A DNA stretch of 64,000 nt from Gracilibacillus kekensis (GTDB lineage: Bacteria; Bacillota; Bacilli; Bacillales; Amphibacillaceae): contig NZ_FRCZ01000001.1 of assembly GCF_900143085.1 (NCBI RefSeq), forward strand, positions 124,001-188,000. Direction: 5' to 3'. The position numbers and the translations under genes are program-made. Each line of letters starts with the position of its first letter. Position 1 is the first letter of the stretch. The notes beneath the pieces were generated by a model, which made no database searches, was not told where the DNA came from, and saw only the letters and a list, made by a program, of their open reading frames with translations. Positions 58,672 through 64,000 of the stretch are shown here, piece after piece.

Positions 58672-59331
58672 CTATTTTTTTAATTTGGGTAATATGGTTT
58701 GTAGCTCATTCAAATCGTCAATTACGATATCAGCTTGAGAAAGCTCATCTTCTCGAGCAAAGTCAAAGTTGCATCCTATTGAAACTAAACCATTATCTTT
58801 AGTTGCATTTATATCTGAAAGTCGGTCTCCAACTACTGCTCCATTAGTGATGCAGTATTTTTTTATTATACTTTGTACCAAATCCGATTTATTTAACGAT
58901 TGAATTTGTTGAATACTAAATGTTTCTGTAACCCATTCATCTAAATGATAATAACTGACAATCGCTTTTAAATATTCTGTTAAACCGTTACTTGCTATGT
59001 AAATTGAACTATTATTCTCTTTTAAATAGCTAAAAACTTCCTTGACGTTAGGATATAAAGCTCCCTTCCCCTCGCTTATATTTTCCACTAACCTCTCTAG
59101 AAAGTAAGCATCCATTTGTTCTCTTTCCTCATTAGAATGATTGGGTAGTAAAGTCTCCCATACTTTTGGTAAAGGAACACCTATAATTTCTCGGTACTTA
59201 TCAATAGGCGTTTCCTCATCCCATTTATTTAATGATCTTAAATGACTAAAAGCATCATTCAGTGATAGTTCCAGTATCTTATCTGTTTGAAATAGTGTTC
59301 CATCCATATCAAAGATTAGTGATTGAGTCAT
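58672..59331 (-). CDS. HAD family hydrolase (phosphoglycolate-phosphatase-like)
   Basis: 219 residues with HAD motifs: I FDMDGTLFQTD, II YIASNGLTEY, III Lys in LNKSDLVQSII, IV VVGDRLSDINATKDNG. The helical cap between motifs I and II (about 15-85) places it in subfamily IA, like PGMB/Gph enzymes. ATG after GGGAGAGAAAAT. Substrate unknown; small phosphorylated metabolites are usual. Confidence 0.85.
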   Translation of the reverse strand: MTQSLIFDMDGTLFQTDKILELSLNDAFSHLRSLNKWDEETPIDKYREIIGVPLPKVWETLLPNHSNEEREQMDAYFLERLVENISEGKGALYPNVKEVFSYLKENNSSIYIASNGLTEYLKAIVSYYHLDEWVTETFSIQQIQSLNKSDLVQSIIKKYCITNGAVVGDRLSDINATKDNGLVSIGCNFDFAREDELSQADIVIDDLNELQTILPKLKK

Positions 59332-59427
59332 TATTTTCTCTCCCTTTTAAAACATCCTTATACACTTAACGATTCTATCTGGAAAATCGTATAGCATAAC
59401 AAGCGGTCACACATTCTATTCGATATA

Positions 59428-59961
59428 TTAAACCATAATATATTTTCGTGTATTTAATATCTCTTTCACTATCAATGGAACATCATGGTCCTCAAATTCA
59501 CTTGTGTCTAAAATATTTTCCTCACTCACTTCTGCATCCTCAAATTCTTGAATTAGTTCTAAACACCTCTTGCCCATTTGATGTTCGGGGATTCTTAGCG
59601 CATCTCTCTTCAGTAATATATCTTGATTCGCCCACAACACAATATAATGAACAGTGACATTCATATCGGTTAAAGTTTCTTTTAGCCAATTTGCTTCAGA
59701 TGGAAAAGTGACATAATCAATCACTACATCATTTTTAAAAAGAAGAAAATTTTTAGTGAGACTTAAAATATTTGACCAAATTAAGTTGATTTCTTCTTGG
59801 CTTTCCCACGGCTTTTGTCGACCATTAACGTGCATGTGGCTTATATCATCACCTGAAATATAAGCACTTTGTTGCAATTGCTTCACCAATTGTTGCGAAA
59901 TAGTCGATTTTCCAACACCTGCTGGACCGGATATAATATAAACGCTATTCTGATTTCCCAT
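59428..59961 (-). CDS. P-loop NTPase / small-molecule kinase-like protein
   Basis: 177 residues: Walker A YIISGPAGVGKSTISQQL, SAYISGDDISHMHV (kinase DD motif), VVIDYVTFPSEANWLKETL and a lid-like region LKRDALRIPEHQMGKRCLEL. The pattern fits AAA_18/AAA_33-type kinases phosphorylating small molecules such as antibiotics or nucleosides. ATG 59961 follows CGGAGGATT; the frame upstream to 59997 is not needed. Target unknown. Confidence 0.78.
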   Translation of the reverse strand: MGNQNSVYIISGPAGVGKSTISQQLVKQLQQSAYISGDDISHMHVNGRQKPWESQEEINLIWSNILSLTKNFLLFKNDVVIDYVTFPSEANWLKETLTDMNVTVHYIVLWANQDILLKRDALRIPEHQMGKRCLELIQEFEDAEVSEENILDTSEFEDHDVPLIVKEILNTRKYIMV

Positions 59962-60141
59962 AAAGAATCCTCCGTCATTCAGGACATGTGATAGCAAAAT
60001 TGTCCTTTATGAATAATACCTTTCCCCTTTTATACTAACATGTTATTCCAAAAAGACACTAAATACATATGGGATGAATCATACATAATTTCCATAAATA
60101 TAGTCATACTAGAAATAATTATAACTTGAGGAGGAATACAA

Positions 60142-60369
60142 ATGGTAAAACGTAATAACCAACCTAACCCAGATGACAGATCAGACAATGTGGAAAAATT
60201 ACAACACAAAGTACAGGACACAATCGAAAATATTGAAGCAGCTCATGATACTATGCAGTTTGCTTCACCAGAAGAAAAGGAAAAAATTGAAGCGAAAAAT
60301 CGCCGTAGAGAAGAAGCCATTTCGGGTATGAGAGATGAAATAAAAGACGAGGCACGTGATCAACAGTAA
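60142..60369 (+). CDS. tlp: Small acid-soluble spore protein Tlp
   Basis: 75 residues: NPDDRSDNVEKLQHKVQDTI and AAHDTMQFASPEEKEKIEAK match Tlp (DDRSDNVEKLQ and TMQFAS are hallmarks); hydrophilic, helical, Glu/Lys-rich. Tlp is made in the forespore under sigma-G or sigma-F-type control and stored in the spore core. ATG after GAGGAGG. CATACTA about 35 bases upstream could be a sigma-G -10 (CATNNTA) but a matching -35 is unclear. Confidence 0.9.
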   Translation: MVKRNNQPNPDDRSDNVEKLQHKVQDTIENIEAAHDTMQFASPEEKEKIEAKNRRREEAISGMRDEIKDEARDQQ

Positions 60370-60396
60370 CTTTCAAGGCCCTTTCCTGCATATTTT

Positions 60397-60437
60397 AAAA
60401 TTCTGTCCGTAAGATTACGTCTTATGGGCAGAATTTT
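60397..60437. terminator. Terminator after tlp
   Basis: AAAATTCTG..TAAGA pairs with TCTTA..CAGAATTTT around a short loop. Confidence 0.75.
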
Positions 60438-60481
60438 AAATAGGTTATGTTGAATTTCTAATTAGTTTAAAATCAACAGGT

Positions 60482-60514
60482 AAGTATACGGAATTATTTC
60501 TGTATACTTTTTTT
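60482..60514 (+). terminator. Second hairpin terminator after tlp
   Basis: AAGTATAC / GTATACTT followed by a run of Ts; about 45 bases after the first terminator. Confidence 0.65.
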
Positions 60515-60763
60515 GCGCGGAAAATTTTCAACAGAAATCGTTTCTATAATAAACAATTCATTTATTACAATGTTATGTTAATATATGTATAAAGTGAGAC
60601 TTCAATTAGTGGGAGTTAAACCACAGAAAGTTAGTATTCGTTTATCCCCACCTTCATGATAAAAATATTTACAATCTAAATAAACTGCATTATGAAAAAT
60701 AGCGATTTTAATGCTCTGATCATCCATTTATTCGGCTAAAAAAACATGTTGAGGAGAATTACA

Positions 60764-61195
60764 TTGAAAAATATATGGTTACTAATGTTAGGTGTTTTAT
60801 TATTAACGGGGTGTAGTACAGAATCATCTTAGTCTTTCTCCGAAGCCAGTAAAGGTAGTCTTAACAAGGATATCCGAGCATTCTTTGAAGATGTCAAACA
60901 ACAAAATGGTGCTCACCTCTATTTTGATCATCATAATGACGCTATTTTTGTCTATTTAAATGGATCAAATGTTGTCGAAGGTGAGAATGCTCTTCATTTT
61001 ATTGACTTTGAAGTTGAAGAAAAGGTTGACACATTAAACTTGTTATATAAGAGCGATGAGACATCTGATTACTCAAACTCATCATTGGAACACGAGCTTT
61101 TTTACGCAATAAAGATAGATAATGCTTATTCAGAGGTAAATCTTTTTAATAATGGCTCTCTGGATGCGTTTGGGACGATATCAGGTAATAAGTAA
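60764..61195 (+). pseudogene. Lipoprotein gene with in-frame TAG
   Basis: TTG 60764 follows GAGGAG by seven bases and encodes a lipoprotein signal (KNIWLLMLGVLLLTGCSTES). A TAG stops the frame at 60830-60832, directly after the lipobox region; the frame then stays open for 120 codons (FSEASKGSLNKDIRAFFEDV, HLYFDHHNDAIFVYLNG..) to TAA 61195. CAG to TAG would explain it. No family recognised for the mature part. Confidence 0.7.
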
Positions 61196-61222
61196 TCTCT
61201 TTTTTAAAAGGGGTGCAGTATT

Positions 61223-61735
61223 ATGAAAGTTGCATTTTTTGATAGGGATGGGACTATTATAGGAGATTATACGGATCCACAGTGGTCAAATATTAAACAT
61301 CCTGTATTTTTAGATGGGGCCATAGAGACTTTAAAACAAGTCACTAGTATGGGTTACAAAATTATTATTATAACCAATCAATACATTATTAACGAGGGGT
61401 ATATCACAGTAAACCAATATCATTCTATAACGAAACAAATGATTAATGAGCTAAACCATCATAACATTGAAGTGCTTGATGTTTTTTATTGCCCTCATGC
61501 CAAAAGTGAAAACTGTCCTTGTATAAAACCTAAAATCGGAATGATTCAACAAGCAATAAATAAATACCCAAACATAAATTTAATCGAATCTTTTATGGTT
61601 GGCGATTCGGCAGTAGATATAGAATTAGCAATTAATATGGATATTAGTGGTTTTGGAATAGGAATTGGAGCGGATTATAAGAATAACAAAATAGTTGAAT
61701 TAATCAATATACATGATTTAGCAAACTATGTCTGA
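61223..61735 (+). CDS. HAD-IIIA phosphatase, GmhB/HisB-like
   Basis: 170 residues: motif I FFDRDGTIIGDY, II IIITNQYIINEG, a Cys/His loop YCPHAKSENCPCIKPK that can hold zinc, and IV MVGDSAVDIELA. Same family as the protein at 33396 but not a close copy. Probably dephosphorylates a small sugar or amino-alcohol phosphate. ATG after AAAGGGGTGC. It follows the broken lipoprotein gene by 27 bases, possibly in one operon. Confidence 0.83.
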   Translation: MKVAFFDRDGTIIGDYTDPQWSNIKHPVFLDGAIETLKQVTSMGYKIIIITNQYIINEGYITVNQYHSITKQMINELNHHNIEVLDVFYCPHAKSENCPCIKPKIGMIQQAINKYPNINLIESFMVGDSAVDIELAINMDISGFGIGIGADYKNNKIVELINIHDLANYV

Positions 61736-61811
61736 CTTTTTGCTTTTAAGCTACGGAATAGAAATAAACTTTCTAGAAACTTTCACTATCCTAAAAGAGG
61801 GGAAATTTTGA

Positions 61812-62267
61812 ATGCCAGTTATCCAACACAGTCAATTCATCCATGCACCTATAGATAAGTGTTTTGACCTAGCAAGAAACGTGGATGTTCATACGAAAAC
61901 CACAGCAAAGACGAAAGAAAAAGCGGTTGGTGGTGTTACGCAAGGTTTATTAGAAGAAGGAGATACGGTTACGTGGGAAGCTACTCATTTTGCTGTTAGA
62001 CAACAGCTAACCGCTAAAGTAATCTATATGAAAAAACCTCGTGAGTTTGTTGACATTATGATCAAAGGCGCTTTTCATTCATTTACTCATCACCATCAGT
62101 TTTCAGAAGAACAGGATGGGACTCTCATGACAGATACATTTGAGTACAAGTCACCATTTGGCATGATTGGTTTAATTGCTGACAAATTGTTTTTAGAAAA
62201 ATATATGAGAGAGTTTATAATTTCCCGTGCGGAAGAACTTAAAAAAGTGGCAGAAACTGAAAAATAG
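61812..62267 (+). CDS. SRPBCC (START-like) family protein
   Basis: 151 residues of the polyketide-cyclase/START fold: MPVIQHSQFIHAPIDKCFDL at the start, VGGVTQGLLEEGDTVTWEAT, HHQFSEEQDGTLMTDTFEYK and SPFGMIGLIADKLFLEKYMR. Related to COG4276 proteins sometimes called cell division inhibitor-like. They bind hydrophobic ligands in a central cavity; ligand unknown. ATG after AGAGGGGAAATTTTGA. Confidence 0.82.
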   Translation: MPVIQHSQFIHAPIDKCFDLARNVDVHTKTTAKTKEKAVGGVTQGLLEEGDTVTWEATHFAVRQQLTAKVIYMKKPREFVDIMIKGAFHSFTHHHQFSEEQDGTLMTDTFEYKSPFGMIGLIADKLFLEKYMREFIISRAEELKKVAETEK

Positions 62268-62286
62268 TTTCTTCAAAACATAAGTA

Positions 62287-62679
62287 TCATTGTTTATAAC
62301 TGTTATACCATGCTCTTCCTGTCTCCCAATTCTCAATTGGATTTAAACTACCTAAGATTTCAGTGCATGCTAGAGCCATCACGTACTCCCTTAACCCATC
62401 TGTTGAAGTTTTTTTGAATTCGCTCAAAAAATAACCCAATGCTAATTCTCCTTGTCCTACGATATAAGCAAATTCCTCGGGATGTGCTTTGACATAATCA
62501 TTAGGATTAGACGACGCTGATGGTGAGCCAATTATTTTAGTTAATGCATACTCAATTTCTTGCTCGTTTTGCTGGTTTGTAACCTCCTCACCCGCCACCT
62601 TCTCATCTATCATTTCAGCATAACTACAAGCGGTAAGAAATAAAAGGGATACTATAATAATAGTGCTTAACCGTTTCAT
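62287..62679 (-). CDS. Lipoprotein of unknown function
   Basis: 130 residues. Signal peptide with lipobox LFLTACSYAE (Cys18), acidic linker, then a helical domain: IEYALTKIIGSPSASSNPND, AYIVGQGELALGYFLSEFKK and EYVMALACTEILGSLNPIEN. ATG after AGGAGGATTTT. The mature part recurs in Bacillus lipoproteins of unknown role, to my recollection. Single gene, convergent with the SRPBCC gene. Confidence 0.78.
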   Translation of the reverse strand: MKRLSTIIIVSLLFLTACSYAEMIDEKVAGEEVTNQQNEQEIEYALTKIIGSPSASSNPNDYVKAHPEEFAYIVGQGELALGYFLSEFKKTSTDGLREYVMALACTEILGSLNPIENWETGRAWYNSYKQ

Positions 62680-62927
62680 AAAATCCTCCTAACTGTCAAA
62701 ATTCTTATGATTAGCTATTTTATGGGCAAACAACTTGAAAATCATCTAAAAATACAAAGCCAACTTATTAATTTTAGACGATAACGTTCTTTGTTTGGTT
62801 ACACATATTTTTCCTTGCACATCACACACTTTTTAATAATTAATTAAAGTAGTTCAAAATATGTTTTATTTCCATAGATGAACTACTTTATAATTCTCAA
62901 TCCAGTTATTTAAGAGTTTACCTTTTC

Positions 62928-63800
62928 TTATTTCTTCTCTACCGGTATCCATATCTCACTTCTAAAATTAGGCGAATCAAAATCATTGTTTTCATTCCAT
63001 AATATTTCTGGTCCTTGAGAAAGTTGATAATTAATGGAAGGAAACCATTCAGAATAGATTCTACCCCAAGCTTGTTGTAATGTTTCTGGGAATGGCCCGA
63101 CTACTTCAAAAACAGCCCAAGTTGATGCAGCTACTTTAAGGGAAGTCCAATTATGAGGTGCCTCTTTTGTCGTCGCTACCCCAATATAATGATCAAGCTC
63201 TCCTTTTTCCTCCATCCGGCCTTCAGAAAAATTAGTGGATGCTTGAATCAACCCATTTGGGGTAGTGTTCGATAACTCTTTCAATTGATTAATTTTTTCT
63301 ACATTAAGAGACTTCCACATTTCAGTAATCTCAGAATTTTCCCCTTCAAAAACAATCGGCACTCTTTTCATTAAGCCAACTATATGAAAGGCTTCTTTTT
63401 CTTCAATTCGATAATTCATCTCATGTCCTCCTTCAATCGTTAGTTGGAAGGTCATTTTAGGATAGGATTTGAGCTTTGCACCTTTAGTTCTCGCTTCTGT
63501 AGGTGTAATACCATGTAGCATTTGAAACGCTCGTGTAAATGAATCCGGTGATTGATAGCCATATTTAATAGCAATATCGATCACTTTTGATTTGTCATTA
63601 TTCAGTTCAAATGCTGCTAGTGTAAGTCTTCTGCGGCGAATATATTCCGACAAGGTGACACCTGCAAGAAAAGAAAACATTCGCTTAAAATGATACTCAG
63701 AACAAAGTGCTATTCTTGCAACTTCTTTAAAATCAATGTTATTCGTCAAATTTTCTTCGATATAATTCATAGCTCGATTCATTTCTTTTAAGCCATCCAT
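62928..63800 (-). CDS. AraC-family regulator with GyrI-like effector domain (YdeE-type)
   Basis: 290 residues. N-terminal AraC DNA-binding domain with two helix-turn-helix motifs ([40 protein letters not shown]). The C-terminal half (from about 125) is a GyrI-like ligand-binding domain: [53 protein letters not shown] and IWIPVEKK. Such proteins act as drug- or metabolite-responsive activators. ATG after GGAGGTCAG. The target is unknown. Confidence 0.88.
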   Translation of the reverse strand: MDGLKEMNRAMNYIEENLTNNIDFKEVARIALCSEYHFKRMFSFLAGVTLSEYIRRRRLTLAAFELNNDKSKVIDIAIKYGYQSPDSFTRAFQMLHGITPTEARTKGAKLKSYPKMTFQLTIEGGHEMNYRIEEKEAFHIVGLMKRVPIVFEGENSEITEMWKSLNVEKINQLKELSNTTPNGLIQASTNFSEGRMEEKGELDHYIGVATTKEAPHNWTSLKVAASTWAVFEVVGPFPETLQQAWGRIYSEWFPSINYQLSQGPEILWNENNDFDSPNFRSEIWIPVEKK

Positions 63801-63920
63801 TTTCTGACCTCCTCTATTTAAAACAATAGCAGGTATTAAAGATGATCATCCGATAATTTGTGTACAGAGATGTCGGTAACAAAGAAAAAGCAGTCCATAT
63901 GGAGTAGTACCAGCTCTCAA

Positions 63921-64000
63921 TTAAATGTGTACTTCCCACTTACGTACAAACACCGCACTACCAGTTATCTCAACCTTATACGACGCTTCATTTTCTTGAA
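63921..64000 (-). CDS. C-terminal end of an unidentified gene (truncated by window edge)
   Basis: An open minus-strand frame ends with TAA at 63921: QENEASYKVEITGSAVFVRK then WEVHI. Only about 25 codons are visible; composition looks protein-like (alternating strand pattern) but no family can be named. Confidence 0.4.
   Translation of the reverse strand, partial: QENEASYKVEITGSAVFVRKWEVHI

Noticed and set aside
1-64000. CRISPR arrays, rRNA or tRNA genes, prophage
   Set aside because: No regularly spaced repeats, no conserved rRNA segments, no CCA-ended cloverleaf and no phage structural genes were noticed on reading; a tRNA scan was not possible here.

Overview
The window is chromosomal DNA of a low-GC, Gram-positive, endospore-forming Bacillaceae species. 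Evidence is a complete gerPABCDEF spore-coat operon behind a sigma-K-like promoter, the spore protein Tlp, ComK, AddAB, a T-box leader, strong AAGGAGG ribosome binding sites and frequent TTG/GTG starts. The backbone genes (comK, yhjD, a TVP38 protein, signal peptidase I, addB, addA, gerP, yisL, asnO) sit together in Bacillus subtilis as I recall it, so the window looks like a rearranged version of that segment. A halotolerant genus such as Gracilibacillus is a guess, not shown by the sequence. No rRNA, tRNA or CRISPR array was seen.

Layout. 0-9.1 kb: the end of a degV gene, then a xylose-type ABC importer (xylF-xylG-xylH) and upstream of it, on the same strand, a three-gene sensory cassette: membrane-anchored sugar-binding protein, LytS/YesM-type histidine kinase, YesN-type AraC response regulator. 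A CcpA (cre)-like box lies inside the cassette promoter and a weaker one before xylF, so transport appears to be sugar-induced and catabolite-repressed. 9.2-18.8 kb: an SDR, a zinc-ribbon protein, a MATE exporter, a GH13-like protein without its catalytic residues, asnO, yisL and a DUF418 membrane protein. 19-28.7 kb: gerP operon and addBA. Long hairpin-forming intergenic repeats (five copies) fill the gaps at 12.1, 16.3-17.0 and 20.9-21.5 kb.

28.9-38.6 kb: small accessory enzymes (DinB, ABC exporter pair, HAD phosphatase, GrpB, GNATs, transglutaminase-like) and, at 36.75-37.1 kb, an unannotated type I toxin-antitoxin locus: a 28-residue holin-like toxin with a convergent antisense RNA. Signal peptidase I and a TVP38 protein follow. 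38.7-50.1 kb: yhjD, an ECF sigma gene with a tiny membrane partner, comK, a candidate small RNA, a leucine-type T-box leader in front of a methyltransferase, and a second, probably autoregulated ECF sigma factor whose anti-sigma carries a degenerate LytR-CpsA-Psr-like outer domain.

50-64 kb: accessory genes, mostly GNAT acetyltransferases, SDR, HAD, P-loop kinase, MFS exporter, O-methyltransferase, Tlp and an AraC/GyrI regulator. From 41 to 61 kb several genes are broken by single lesions: in-frame TGA in four genes (two or three at expected Trp codons), one in-frame TAG and two frameshifts (a third frameshifted gene lies at 29.7 kb). An IS1595-type transposase tail and duplicated gene fragments are also present. 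This part of the chromosome is decaying or has variable sequence quality.
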